A stretch of 64,000 nucleotides of DNA from NCBI GenBank assembly GCA_031277535.1, contig JAITMD010000005.1, positions 362,458 to 426,457 on the forward strand, in the 5' to 3' direction. Origin of the DNA: Flavobacteriaceae bacterium (lineage in GTDB: Bacteria > Bacteroidota > Bacteroidia > Flavobacteriales > Flavobacteriaceae). The position numbers and the translations under genes are program-made. The first letter of the stretch is position 1. Every line of letters starts with the position of its first letter. This document shows, in pieces, positions 46,501 through 57,141 of the stretch. The notes under the pieces were generated by a model that was not told the origin of the DNA, ran no database searches, and saw only the letters and a program-made list of their open reading frames with translations.

Positions 46501-46672
46501 GTCTCAAAGGATAAAATAATCACTATTATTTATTTTATAAGGTTGAGACTGTAGTTTAAAGAATAAACTACATTTTATTTGAACGTTCGTAGAATTTTAT
46601 TCTACTTAAGTTATATGTTGTTTCCTATTATTAAAAGAGGTTGTTTTTAAAAAACGGCCTCTTTTTTTTAAT
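46501..46672 (+). ncRNA. Candidate structured non-coding RNA
   Basis: Four hairpins follow in order. H1 is GTCTCAA (46501-46507) with TTGAGAC (46543-46549), with an inner ATAAAATAA/TTATTTTAT stem (46511-46519 with 46530-46538). H2 is TGTAGTTTA/TAAACTACA (46550-46558 with 46564-46572). H3 is GTAGAAT/ATTCTAC (46589-46595 with 46599-46605). H4 is a 16-bp terminator stem with two G-T pairs (46633-46665), followed by T-rich DNA. A -7 element ends 4 bases before H1, so transcript start and first stem coincide. No reading frame of useful length is present, and the flanking genes are on the other strand. I recognise no known RNA family. Confidence 0.55.
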
Positions 46673-46765
46673 TCATCTTTTCAGCTCACCTTTATACAAG
46701 ATGACGTAATAAGATATCCTTATTATGCCTATTTCTTTTTTCTTTAAGGATTTTCAATCAATTTA

Positions 46766-46850
46766 AAATCCATTGAAACTCCATTAAAACGCGGAGTTCA
46801 ATAGAGTCTTTATGGACTCGGAATGGACTTCCTATGGACTCAGCGTTACT
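46766..46850. repeat. GGACT repeats between the ncRNA and the ABC-F gene
   Basis: TATGGACTC, AATGGACTT and TATGGACTC recur at 13-14 base steps (about 46811-46841), next to an ACTCC/GGAGT inverted pair. Similar in style to the GGACA cluster at 3354. Confidence 0.4.
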
Positions 46851-46861
46851 TATGAGGCAAT

Positions 46862-46888
46862 AAAAAAGGTGTTGCTTTCGCAACACCT
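46862..46888 (-). terminator. Terminator of the ABC-F gene
   Basis: AGGTGTTGC (46867-46875), TTTC loop, GCAACACCT (46880-46888); on the minus strand a T-run follows. Confidence 0.9.
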
Positions 46889-46903
46889 CTTCTTATCTTT
46901 TAA

Positions 46904-48526
<1,623 letters not shown>

Positions 48527-48545
48527 CTATTGTTTAATTTGCGCA

Positions 48546-48578
48546 CAAAATTAGTAAATTAAAACGACTTTACTCCAA
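48546..48578 (-). promoter_or_regulatory. Promoter of the ABC-F gene
   Basis: Minus strand TTG (48576-48578), 22-base gap, perfect TAATTTTG (48546-48553). Confidence 0.65.
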
Positions 48579-48625
48579 AATACTTATTCGGAACCATTCA
48601 AAATTACTTTTAACCATCTATTAAC

Positions 48626-48655
48626 TTGTATAATTGTCAGTAAAATTTATTTTTG
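48626..48655 (+). promoter_or_regulatory. Promoter of the thioredoxin-fold lipoprotein gene
   Basis: TTG (48626-48628), 19-base gap, perfect TATTTTTG (48648-48655). Confidence 0.75.
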
Positions 48656-48691
48656 TGTTTGTCAACACAAATACAACCAATTATAGAAAAA

Positions 48692-50116
48692 ATGTTTACT
48701 CCCTTACAATACAAGCACTATTTACTGTTTATACTCCCTGTACTGATGGTATTTACCTCTTGTAAAAAGAAATTTAACGAAGCCGATTTTAGTGCTTATT
48801 TTCAAGGAGAAGTTCAGAATCCATCTGCCCCTTATGTCTTATTTTGTAAAGATGGGGTTATTTTGGACACGATTCCTTTAGATAAAAACAATCGTTTTGC
48901 TCATAAATTTGACACATTAACTCCTGGAATGTACACCTATCGTATCAATCCAGAGTTTCAATACATTTATTTTGACAAGAATGACAGTATCACTGTTCGC
49001 TTAAATTCAAGAGACTTTGACCACTCTATCATCTATTCGGGTAGAGGTGCTGAGAAGAACAACTTTTTAATGAATCTTACTGTTCGAAATTTAGTAGACG
49101 ATAATTCTCGTTATGAAACTTACGACTTACCAGTAGCTACTTTTATTCGAAAACTTGACTCTACACAAGCGGCTCGTACAACGTATTATTTGAAAAGCAA
49201 AGCCATTATTGATTGGAATGATGAATTTGACTTGTATGCTAAAACTAAATTAGACCTACATTTTTTCTCTCAAAAAGAGGTGTATCCTATTGCCCATTAT
49301 ATTCGTACAGGAGAAGACATTAGAAGTCAATTACCTGCTGACTATTACAATTTCCGCAAAAAAATTGATTACAACAACGAAAAATTAATGAGCTATTCTT
49401 CTTTTACCAAGTATTTAGCTATTATGCTAAATTCAACTGTAAAAGAGTCTGAATTAGACTTTGATAGCAAAAGTAAGTTTGACAAAAATATTGAGAAGCT
49501 TAATATTGTAGATACCCTAATAACAAACAGGAAAGTTAAGAATGCTATTTTAGACAATATTGCGTTTGTTTACCTATTAGAAGATCAGAATCTAACAAAT
49601 AACGATAAGTTTTTGGAGCGGTACTTCCAATTATCTACAGATTCTGCACAACACAAAGAAATACGGTCTATTCAGAATACAGTACAGAATCTGAAATACG
49701 AAAACCGACTCCCCGAAGTTCCTTTAGTTGATACAGAAGAACGCAGTATAAAAATCAACAACTTGATAAAAGCACCTACCTTAATGTTTGTGTGGACAAA
49801 AAATAGTTTAGGACATGCAGGAGGAGCAAATTATAGAGCGATAGAACTATTGGAAAAAAATCCAAACATGCAGGTTATTTCTGTATGTATTGATGGAGAT
49901 CAAGAAGAATGGTTAAAGTTTATTGCTGATTTTAAACACAAAAATCTAATTCATGTTAGAAGTGTTGATTTTAATCAAATGAAGGATAAATGGATCATTA
50001 CCAAAATACAACGCAGTATGGTATTGGATGCCAAAGGAAACATCATCAATCCGTTTGTCAATATATTTGACAGAGATATTGAAAATATTTTAAATAACAA
50101 AGAGCAGTCTAATTAA
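48692..50116 (+). CDS. Thioredoxin-fold lipoprotein without CXXC
   Basis: 474 residues from the ATG at 48692. The longer frame begins inside the -7 element and is rejected. Lipoprotein signal ends VFTSC (Cys19). Residues about 28-125 look like DUF4369 (YFQGEVQNPSAPYVLFCKDG, PGMYTYRINPEFQYIYFDK). A helical middle follows, and about 365-470 is a thioredoxin fold (APTLMFVWTKNSLGHAG, MQVISVCIDGD). Where TlpA/ResA proteins carry CXXC this one has TKNSLG, so it is likely not a disulfide reductase. Role unknown, probably in the periplasm. Confidence 0.75.
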   Translation: MFTPLQYKHYLLFILPVLMVFTSCKKKFNEADFSAYFQGEVQNPSAPYVLFCKDGVILDTIPLDKNNRFAHKFDTLTPGMYTYRINPEFQYIYFDKNDSITVRLNSRDFDHSIIYSGRGAEKNNFLMNLTVRNLVDDNSRYETYDLPVATFIRKLDSTQAARTTYYLKSKAIIDWNDEFDLYAKTKLDLHFFSQKEVYPIAHYIRTGEDIRSQLPADYYNFRKKIDYNNEKLMSYSSFTKYLAIMLNSTVKESELDFDSKSKFDKNIEKLNIVDTLITNRKVKNAILDNIAFVYLLEDQNLTNNDKFLERYFQLSTDSAQHKEIRSIQNTVQNLKYENRLPEVPLVDTEERSIKINNLIKAPTLMFVWTKNSLGHAGGANYRAIELLEKNPNMQVISVCIDGDQEEWLKFIADFKHKNLIHVRSVDFNQMKDKWIITKIQRSMVLDAKGNIINPFVNIFDRDIENILNNKEQSN

Positions 50117-50160
50117 TGACTGCTCTTTGCTTTTTCTATAAACTTAAAAATTGGAATTAA

Positions 50161-50550
50161 TTACATTTGGGGTTCTCCTTCGTATCCTCTAAAATACTCT
50201 ATTTTACTCAAGAACATTTTACCCATACGATCTCCTCTCCATTTGGCTTCATCAGCAACAGGTCCTTCAAAAAATTCATCTACTGTAGCATTAAATATTC
50301 CTTTCCACGTTTCAAAGTGAACAGCCTCTACAGGTAATTGGGCATGTGGAGGAAAAGGGCGTCCTTTATAAGTGTATTCTTCTAAAAGAACTGTTTGCCA
50401 AAACTGATACATCTTTTGTAGATGTTCTGGCCATCGACCTTCTAACTTTTCATTAAATATAGGTCCTATTAATTCGTTTTGCTGTACTCTTCCATAAAAT
50501 GTATCAACTAATAATACAATATCTTCTAAACTTTGTATATCTTTTTTCAT
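50161..50550 (-). CDS. Group III truncated haemoglobin
   Basis: 129 residues. The 2-on-2 globin pattern is visible: VDTFYGRVQQNELIGPIFNE, then WPEHLQKMYQFWQTVLL, then FPPHAQLPVEAVHFETWKGIF with the proximal His. The group III order and the trailing FFEGPVADEAKWRGDRMGKMF fit trHbIII. It binds haem and may handle O2, NO or related species. Single gene, convergent with the lipoprotein gene. Confidence 0.9.
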   Translation of the reverse strand: MKKDIQSLEDIVLLVDTFYGRVQQNELIGPIFNEKLEGRWPEHLQKMYQFWQTVLLEEYTYKGRPFPPHAQLPVEAVHFETWKGIFNATVDEFFEGPVADEAKWRGDRMGKMFLSKIEYFRGYEGEPQM

Positions 50551-50593
50551 GATTTGAATATTTGATAAGTTAAAAAATAGCTATCTTAGCCTT

Positions 50594-51343
50594 ATGACCA
50601 CAATAACTATTTTAGGCTCGGGCAAAGTTGCTCATCAATTGATTCTAAAGATATTAGAACAAGATAAACTTTGCCTACAACAAATATACGCAAGAAATCC
50701 GAGTAAGGTAAACCATTTGGTAAACAATAATATTATAACCTCTGATTTTAATCAATTAAAACCTGCTGATATATTTATTATTGCAGTAAGTGATGATGCC
50801 ATTGCTGAAGTATCTAACCAAATTACTATTCCAAATCAATTGGTAGTACACACTTCTGGCACTACTCCTATTGATCGTTTGAGCAAACATGAAAGACGTG
50901 GAGTGTTCTATATGCTACAGACTTTTTCTTTGGATAAAGAAGTTGATTTTTCCGAAATTCCGTATTGTTTAGAAGCGACTACTAAAGAAGACTTTGCTAT
51001 TATGGAACATTTGGCCTTACAGTTTTCAGAGCGCGTATATAACATCAACTCGCAACAACGAAAATCACTGCATTTAGCAGCTGTATTTGTCAATAATTTT
51101 ACCAATCATTTATATGCCTTGGGAGAAGATATTTGCAAAGAAAATGAAGTGCCTTTTGAAATTCTCAAACCACTTATTTTAGAAACAGCAGATAAAATCA
51201 ACTATTTGTCGCCTAAAGAAGCACAAACTGGGCCAGCTATTAGAGGAGATCAGTCTACAATTAATAAGCATTTATTACTTTTGCAAGATGCTAATAAAAA
51301 GCAATTGTATGAACTACTAACAAAATCAATTCAAAACAGATAA
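50594..51343 (+). CDS. Rossmann-fold DUF2520 protein
   Basis: 249 residues. GSGKVAHQLILKIL is the N-terminal dinucleotide-binding loop, and the C-terminal part carries the DUF2520 pattern (FVNNFTNHLYALGEDICKEN, GPAIRGDQSTINKHL). Resembles the NADP-dependent oxidoreductase fold of pyrroline-5-carboxylate reductases, but the substrate is unknown. The last base of the stop is the first base of the kdsC ATG. Confidence 0.85.
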   Translation: MTTITILGSGKVAHQLILKILEQDKLCLQQIYARNPSKVNHLVNNNIITSDFNQLKPADIFIIAVSDDAIAEVSNQITIPNQLVVHTSGTTPIDRLSKHERRGVFYMLQTFSLDKEVDFSEIPYCLEATTKEDFAIMEHLALQFSERVYNINSQQRKSLHLAAVFVNNFTNHLYALGEDICKENEVPFEILKPLILETADKINYLSPKEAQTGPAIRGDQSTINKHLLLLQDANKKQLYELLTKSIQNR

Positions 51344-51870
51344 TGTCTAAACACTTTAAAGAAATAATGAACGACATCACTACCTTCATCTTTGATGTAG
51401 ATGGTGTGTTGACAGATGGAACTGTACATGTAGCCCAAGATGGGAACTTATTACGTGAAATGTATATCAGAGATGGGTATGCAATGAAAACAGCTATTGA
51501 AACGGGATATAATGTATTTATTATATCTGGAGGTAGTAATGATGGAGTGTATAAAAGATTCGAAAAGTTGGGAATTAAAGAGATACACCTTAGCGTAAGT
51601 AACAAAGTGGATACTTACAAAGAGTTGTTGTCAAAATACAATATTGATCCTTCTACTGTTTTGTATATGGGAGACGATATTCCAGATTACCACGTGATGC
51701 ATGAAGTAGCTCTTCCTACCTGTCCACAAGATGCGGTACAAGAGATAAAACGCATTTCTAAATATGTATCTCATGTGAATGGTGGTCGTGGTGCTGTACG
51801 CGATGTAATTGAGCAAGTAATGAAAACACAGCAAAAGTGGTTTCAACACTTTGACGCAAAATTTGATTAA
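51343..51870 (+). CDS. kdsC: 3-deoxy-D-manno-octulosonate-8-phosphate phosphatase
   Basis: 175 residues, the typical length. HAD motif I is FIFDVDGVLTDG with nucleophile D18 and D20; motif III/IV is VLYMGDDIPDYHVM. It removes the phosphate from KDO-8-P in the lipopolysaccharide core route, in the cytoplasm. Gene starts within the TAATG overlap with DUF2520 and is followed 14 bases later by maf. Confidence 0.92.
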   Translation: MSKHFKEIMNDITTFIFDVDGVLTDGTVHVAQDGNLLREMYIRDGYAMKTAIETGYNVFIISGGSNDGVYKRFEKLGIKEIHLSVSNKVDTYKELLSKYNIDPSTVLYMGDDIPDYHVMHEVALPTCPQDAVQEIKRISKYVSHVNGGRGAVRDVIEQVMKTQQKWFQHFDAKFD

Positions 51871-51884
51871 TTAAACCAATAACT

Positions 51885-52472
51885 ATGTTAAACAATCTTT
51901 TAAAAGATTGGCTTATTGTTTTGGGATCTAATTCACCAAGACGTAAACAATACTTAACTGATTTAGGAATCAACTATAGCAACAGAGCATCTGATATAGA
52001 TGAAACCTATCCAGAACATTTATACAAAGTAGAAATAACGGACTTTATTGCTGCTGCTAAATCGCAAGCAATCGATATACTTAACGATAAAGAAATTATT
52101 ATTACAAGTGATACTTTAGTATGGAATGAAGAAAAAGCTTTAGGCAAACCAGTTGACCGTGCAGAAGCTTATCAAATGATACAAAGTATGAGTAACAAAA
52201 CACATGAAGTAATCAGTTCGGTGTGTTTGCGTTCTACTCAAAAACAACGCTTGTTTAATGTAACAACAAAAGTAACATTCAAAGCTTTGACAGAAGAAGA
52301 AATCTATTATTATATAGATACTTATAAACCTTATGACAAAGCAGGTGCTTATGGTATTCAAGAATGGATAGGTTTGGTGGGAATCCAAAGTATAGAAGGT
52401 TCTTATACCAATATTGTTGGATTGCCAACAACGGAATTAGTACAAGAATTAATTGACTTTATTCAAAACTAA
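51885..52472 (+). CDS. maf: Maf-family nucleotide pyrophosphatase
   Basis: 195 residues. LIVLGSNSPRRKQYLTDLG is the conserved start, with the SxR motif, followed by SDIDETYP, ITSDTLVWNEEKALGKPVDR and DKAGAYGIQEWIG. Maf proteins hydrolyse non-canonical or specific NTPs to NMP and PPi, limiting their use or affecting septation. Second to last gene of the operon. Confidence 0.92.
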   Translation: MLNNLLKDWLIVLGSNSPRRKQYLTDLGINYSNRASDIDETYPEHLYKVEITDFIAAAKSQAIDILNDKEIIITSDTLVWNEEKALGKPVDRAEAYQMIQSMSNKTHEVISSVCLRSTQKQRLFNVTTKVTFKALTEEEIYYYIDTYKPYDKAGAYGIQEWIGLVGIQSIEGSYTNIVGLPTTELVQELIDFIQN

Positions 52473-52474
52473 AT

Positions 52475-53011
52475 ATGTTAAGAGAATACTACCCTGAAAT
52501 AGTTGCAACAGCTATCACTCTTTTCTTCTTTTTTCCTTTAAAGAAGTTAATCGCCTTTATTATTCACTCTTTTACGCAAACTACAGAACGCAAAAGCAGC
52601 AGAGTAATGCTGGTTAAAAGATTGTTCAATGTATTACTAACTTTCATTTATGTGGTTATAATTTTGACTATCTGGGGAGTAAAAGCAAGTAATATTCTAC
52701 CAACTTTAGCCTCTGTATTTACTGTAATCGGAGTAGCTATGTTTGCTCAGTGGTCTTTATTAAGTAATATTACAGCAGGTATTCTGCTTTTTTTCTCCTT
52801 TCCTTTTCGCATTGGAGATATCATACGCATTCAAGACAAAGACTTCCCTATAGAAGCAAAAATCATAGATATCAAAGCTTTTTGTACAATTTTACGCACA
52901 AGAGGAAATGAAACAATTTCGTATCCTAATAGTCTATTGTTACAGAAAGGAATTGTAATATTAGATAAAACAGCCTTTGATGATGATTTTGATGATGATG
53001 GTTTTCAATAA
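52475..53011 (+). CDS. MscS-type mechanosensitive channel, short form
   Basis: 178 residues. Three membrane helices and a pore helix (LPTLASVFTVIGVAMFAQWSLLSNITAGILLF), then a cytoplasmic beta domain (RIGDIIRIQDKDFPIEAKIIDI, TILRTRGNETISYPNSLLL). It opens under membrane tension. It is shorter than E. coli MscS at the C-terminus, which ends in an acidic DDDFDDDG tail. It starts two bases after maf. Confidence 0.87.
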   Translation: MLREYYPEIVATAITLFFFFPLKKLIAFIIHSFTQTTERKSSRVMLVKRLFNVLLTFIYVVIILTIWGVKASNILPTLASVFTVIGVAMFAQWSLLSNITAGILLFFSFPFRIGDIIRIQDKDFPIEAKIIDIKAFCTILRTRGNETISYPNSLLLQKGIVILDKTAFDDDFDDDGFQ

Positions 53012-53033
53012 TAAGGCTTTACACTCTATTTCT

Positions 53034-53069
53034 AATACCTACTTAACTAATTTAAGTGGGTATTTTTTT
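53034..53069 (+). terminator. Terminator of the DUF2520-kdsC-maf-mscS operon
   Basis: AATACCTACTTAA (53034-53046) pairs with TTAAGTGGGTATT (53052-53064, one G-T), then a T-run. Confidence 0.85.
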
Positions 53070-53185
53070 TACCTATTTTTTTGATAAACAATACAAAGAA
53101 AAATTAACCGTTTGAATAGTTTTCAATTTAAGCAAATACTTTATACCCCAAAAAGATGTATATTTCATCAACCAATATGTAATTT

Positions 53186-53884
53186 ATGAAAAAAACTACA
53201 CTTTTCATGTTGTTTATATTATTTTTTACAAATAGTATCATACAAGCACAAGACACCTTTAAACCCTTTAGAGTAGATGCTATGATAGGAGGTTCCATAA
53301 TGAATAGCCCTAACAGAGGAAGCATTCTATTCTCTCTTGAACCCAAGTACGCTATTGCTACCAATATCAATATCGGTCTAAGATTAGAGGCAGCAAGGGG
53401 TACAAAAGAATTACAGATGGATATGTCTGAAACATTCAAAGAAAAACACGTAATCATCAAAAACTCTTTAGTTCAGCTAACAGGGGAATACTACTTTTCA
53501 AATAATGCAAATAGCCGTCCATTTGTAGGAGCAGCTCTTGGTTATTCTATTAACAAGCACAAAATGCAAGGTACTAATTATGGTGAATTTTTTGCGGCAT
53601 TAAATGGTTATGAAACAAAGAGAGATTATGCTGTAGAGGCAGCAGGTGGAGATTCTCGACATGTTGCTTTAACAACAAGAGCAGGAATAGAGTTTCGACA
53701 TTTTCGTTTAGAAATTGGTTATACCTATATCCCAAACACAGAATATACTGAAACACTCTACATAGACAATCAAGAAGCAAAAAGTGGAACCTTCTCTACA
53801 AACAATAGTTATTTTTCTATCAAAGCTGGAATGGTAATTGGTGGAGGAAAAAAGAAACAAAAGATTCAGAAAAATAAGTTATAA
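53186..53884 (+). CDS. Outer-membrane beta-barrel protein
   Basis: 232 residues with a signal peptide (TLFMLFILFFTNSIIQA). Strands recur in the pattern of an eight-stranded barrel: RVDAMIGGSIM, IGLRLEAARG, GAALGYSINK, RAGIEFRHFRLEIGYTYIP. The end is basic (GGGKKKQKIQKNKL), unlike a usual terminal strand. Function unknown. Single gene. Confidence 0.8.
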   Translation: MKKTTLFMLFILFFTNSIIQAQDTFKPFRVDAMIGGSIMNSPNRGSILFSLEPKYAIATNINIGLRLEAARGTKELQMDMSETFKEKHVIIKNSLVQLTGEYYFSNNANSRPFVGAALGYSINKHKMQGTNYGEFFAALNGYETKRDYAVEAAGGDSRHVALTTRAGIEFRHFRLEIGYTYIPNTEYTETLYIDNQEAKSGTFSTNNSYFSIKAGMVIGGGKKKQKIQKNKL

Positions 53885-53900
53885 GACTGTAAAACTCCAT

Positions 53901-53937
53901 AAAAAAACACCTACTGAAGATTTCAGTAGGTGTTTTT
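53901..53937. terminator. Bidirectional terminator between barrel and cytochrome genes
   Basis: AACACCTACTGAA pairs perfectly with TTCAGTAGGTGTT, 3-base loop, A and T tracts both sides. Confidence 0.9.
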
Positions 53938-53938
53938 T

Positions 53939-54502
53939 TTATTCTCCTCCAATCATTTTGGATACAATTCCTTTCTTATCTGTTAATTCCCCTATTACTA
54001 TGCCTACGATATGTAAAAAGATAAAAATAGGAAACCAATACAATCCCCATTTGTGTATAGCCTCCATTGGTTCTTTGTATGTACCATCTCCCCACATCAA
54101 GTAAAAACCTGTGATAGTAGCCATAGAAACAAAAATATAAAACAACAAATATATCACACCTTGCAGTCTTTCTTTTATACTTACTTGGCTTGCCAATGGA
54201 TTAGGAAAGCGTATTCCCTTTACCAACATATAAACAATACGCGCAGTCAACAATCCTAACATAATATAAGCTGCTATTTCATGGTACTCCCACATGGGTT
54301 TTAGCAAACTTTTTGCTACTCCAACCATTTCTTCTTTTTGAAGATTAGCTTGAGGCAATTGCGTTTCCATTGTTTCAACCACTGTTTTTTTTGCCATCCA
54401 CGTCATGCGTAAAAAACCTGTAATAAAGAGTACTCCCATTGCCATAGCGGCCAACCAATGTAGCAATCGATGCGTTTTGGTAAAGTGATTTAATTTTGTC
54501 AT
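53939..54502 (-). CDS. Cytochrome b561-type membrane protein
   Basis: 187 residues, four to five membrane helices. Haem-ligand histidines are placed in THRLLHWLAAM, EYHEIAAYIM and IFLHIVGIVIG, as in the di-haem cytochrome b561/Ni-Fe hydrogenase b group. It moves electrons across the inner membrane, but the partner enzyme is not in the window. Confidence 0.85.
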   Translation of the reverse strand: MTKLNHFTKTHRLLHWLAAMAMGVLFITGFLRMTWMAKKTVVETMETQLPQANLQKEEMVGVAKSLLKPMWEYHEIAAYIMLGLLTARIVYMLVKGIRFPNPLASQVSIKERLQGVIYLLFYIFVSMATITGFYLMWGDGTYKEPMEAIHKWGLYWFPIFIFLHIVGIVIGELTDKKGIVSKMIGGE

Positions 54503-54594
54503 TGTACCTTGATTTCTTTGAATTGATAACTAATGTTTTTATACACTCAAAGGTAAATAGAGAATAGGTTATTTTGTTCTGTGGTAATGAAATA

Positions 54595-54641
54595 TTTAAA
54601 ATAAAATAGGGTGTCCAATGGACACCCTATTTTATTTTAAA
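54595..54641. terminator. Long perfect bidirectional terminator
   Basis: 22-base arms (54595-54616 with 54620-54641), perfect, around a 3-base loop. Confidence 0.9.
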
Positions 54642-54651
54642 ATTATTTTAA

Positions 54652-57078
54652 TTATGGTTTAAAATCATTTGGTTGATTCTCTTGTGCGTAATCAATTGCC
54701 CAATGGACTAAATTCAACAAGAACCAAGAATTATAGACATCACCTTTCGATCCAAATTTTTTAATCAAAGGATCTCCTGTTTTTGACGCATTCAGAGGAT
54801 AACTCGTAGCTGAAGATATACCATCAACATAACCTCCCATAAATAATGAACTACCAACTGCAACTAATCCAAGATTTCTATGTACTACAGCAAAACTCGT
54901 ACCTGTAGTAGCTCCCCCAACTAAACTTGCATAATTACTACCTAATCCACTAAATTGAATAGTTGTTGCTGAATTATGGCCAGCTAAATATTTATTATAC
55001 AAACCAGTAAATGCATCACCAGTACTAAAATATTTACCATCTTGTCCTAATATCAATTTTCCTTCATTTCCTATAAAGCTTGTAGTTGTAAAAGGTCCTT
55101 CCGTTCCAGCATTAGAGGCAGATAATGATGATCCTACCATATATGTCATAAATGTATTCATTGTTGCTGCATCTCCTTCACCATAAACTAAAGCCCCTTT
55201 TTTATTTAATACATAATCTGCTAATAAAAATAATTGTCCATTATCTTTTTTAAGATTAACTCCATCATTACCTCCAATAAATACCATATCAGCTACACCT
55301 AATTTTGTTGACATTGTACTAGTAGACCCTACGGCATCTCCAGTAGTATCAATACCCGGTCCCGTTTGTACAAAATCACTTATTCCTATAATAGACAATC
55401 CTGCAATACGTACTACACCATCCCAACTAAAATGTTTATAATTACGTATTACACGTGGCCCTGCAAACCAATTACTAGCTGGTCCATTAAATCCTCCTGG
55501 GTGCCAAGACTGACCTGTTTTTCCACCTATAGAATACATTTGCATTGGTCTATATACGAAATCAACAAAAATAGTAGATGTATTAATATACTTAGGATCA
55601 GAGTTATTACCAACAAAATCAAATCGTCCATAAGCATATGGTAAATCTGTTTCTGACACTCCATAAGCTTTTAAAACAACTGTTTTTATTTTAGCATTAA
55701 CATCACTTTGAGATATCTCTCCTTCTCCTTCAAAATAAATACCGTTATTCTGATTCTTGGTAGTAATCTTATAATGCCCTGTTGCTATAGGTTCAATTGT
55801 AAGTTCAATCTTAAAATCATTACCTCCATTGGCTGCCATATCCGTTTTTGGGGTTATATAAGGTGTCCCTACTGTTACAGAACTTCCCGATTTATCTTTA
55901 GTTTTAATTGTTGTAACAAAGTTACTTTTTAAAACCGCAGATCCCATATTATATTTCGGTCCATCACTTTCCACATTAATATTAAAACTACACGTAGAAA
56001 TATCTTTAGGATCCGCAGGAACAAAGGGATCATACTCATTCTTTCCTTTAGAAACAATTTTAAGATCGACTTTCATATTTCCGCCTGTAGTAGGTTTACC
56101 TGTATTAACAGCTGGTTTCAAAACAACCCACTGTACACCATTACTTGGAGTTACTACAAAATCAGTCACATCAGATTCATAGAGTACATTTTCTGTTTGT
56201 GTAGTCGTTTTTTCAACCTTCCCATACACTTTTCCTCTACCACTCTTAGTTACTTTGACTGGAACAGTAATTCTGTTTGCCGCAGTTAAAGGAACTTTCT
56301 CTTTATAAGTACCTTCTACATTAATTTTATTTGTTACATCAGTACATAACAAATTTGCAACTAATGGCTCAAAGTCTTTAGCTACATCATTTGAAATCTC
56401 ACAAGTAACTAATTTCTTATTCAAGAAAAACTTAATCTTATCCTTTCCAGCTCCAGCAGCATATCCTTTTTTAGGAGTTCCTTTCCCTCTTAGCACGATT
56501 ACAAAACTCCCTTCTGTAGGAAAAGTTCCATGGGCAGAGAAAGTATATCCATTCAATTGTGTTGTATCATCATAAGCAATCGCTTCGATATCAAAAGAGC
56601 CAGGTGAACTTACACTTACTTCAATGGTAATGATATTTTTTCTTTCATCCAACAACACTCCTGCTGTATAAGTCCCACTTGCCTTTGCAGTACCACATTT
56701 TAACTCTGGAATAGTATATACCGCTGGATCATTTCCTCCACAAATATTCATCCATTGTTGGCGTGATGCATTATAGAACTCCACACAATCTAAAGTAGTA
56801 TTGAAAATAACCATACCTCCACTTAAGTTTGCTGTAGGAATACGCATACGCTCTACTGTAGTCATTCGAGGCATTAAAAAACCACGTTCTTTAGAGCTCA
56901 GCTCCAAAATACTAAATGTGATTGGGGTTAACGCATTAGGCGCAGATTCATCTGATATTTGCGCTCCTTTTTCTGTTGTATTTTGAGCTAAAGTCACATT
57001 ATTAAATTGCAACAATAGTCCCATAAAAAACAATAAAAAAACACGTAGTACACCACTATATCTAATTTCTTTTTTCAT
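54652..57078 (-). CDS. Secreted fibre-like protein with glutamine-amidotransferase-like C-terminus
   Basis: 808 residues with a signal peptide (FLLFFMGLLLQFNNVTLAQ). Residues about 50-115 match the tail-fibre-like segment found in many Flavobacteriia proteins (ILELSSKERGFLMPRMTTVERM, IFNTTLDCVEFYN). About 130-520 holds repeated beta-sandwich units, each opening near a Cys. The C-terminal about 560-800 (ADMVFIGGNDGVNL, YVLNKKGALVYGEGD) has a class I amidotransferase/ThuA-like layout. Paralog of the 57142 gene. No type IX sorting domain is seen, so its route to the surface is unclear. Confidence 0.6.
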   Translation of the reverse strand: MKKEIRYSGVLRVFLLFFMGLLLQFNNVTLAQNTTEKGAQISDESAPNALTPITFSILELSSKERGFLMPRMTTVERMRIPTANLSGGMVIFNTTLDCVEFYNASRQQWMNICGGNDPAVYTIPELKCGTAKASGTYTAGVLLDERKNIITIEVSVSSPGSFDIEAIAYDDTTQLNGYTFSAHGTFPTEGSFVIVLRGKGTPKKGYAAGAGKDKIKFFLNKKLVTCEISNDVAKDFEPLVANLLCTDVTNKINVEGTYKEKVPLTAANRITVPVKVTKSGRGKVYGKVEKTTTQTENVLYESDVTDFVVTPSNGVQWVVLKPAVNTGKPTTGGNMKVDLKIVSKGKNEYDPFVPADPKDISTCSFNINVESDGPKYNMGSAVLKSNFVTTIKTKDKSGSSVTVGTPYITPKTDMAANGGNDFKIELTIEPIATGHYKITTKNQNNGIYFEGEGEISQSDVNAKIKTVVLKAYGVSETDLPYAYGRFDFVGNNSDPKYINTSTIFVDFVYRPMQMYSIGGKTGQSWHPGGFNGPASNWFAGPRVIRNYKHFSWDGVVRIAGLSIIGISDFVQTGPGIDTTGDAVGSTSTMSTKLGVADMVFIGGNDGVNLKKDNGQLFLLADYVLNKKGALVYGEGDAATMNTFMTYMVGSSLSASNAGTEGPFTTTSFIGNEGKLILGQDGKYFSTGDAFTGLYNKYLAGHNSATTIQFSGLGSNYASLVGGATTGTSFAVVHRNLGLVAVGSSLFMGGYVDGISSATSYPLNASKTGDPLIKKFGSKGDVYNSWFLLNLVHWAIDYAQENQPNDFKP

Positions 57079-57095
57079 AAAACATTATCAGATTA

Positions 57096-57127
57096 AAATA
57101 AGCTGAAGTTTAAAACCCCAGCTTATT
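57096..57127 (-). terminator. Hairpin between the two amidotransferase-like genes
   Basis: AATAAGCTG pairs with CAGCTTATT with a 12-base loop; short T-run on the minus strand, so partial termination is possible. Confidence 0.45.
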
Positions 57128-57141
57128 TATTCAATAAATTA

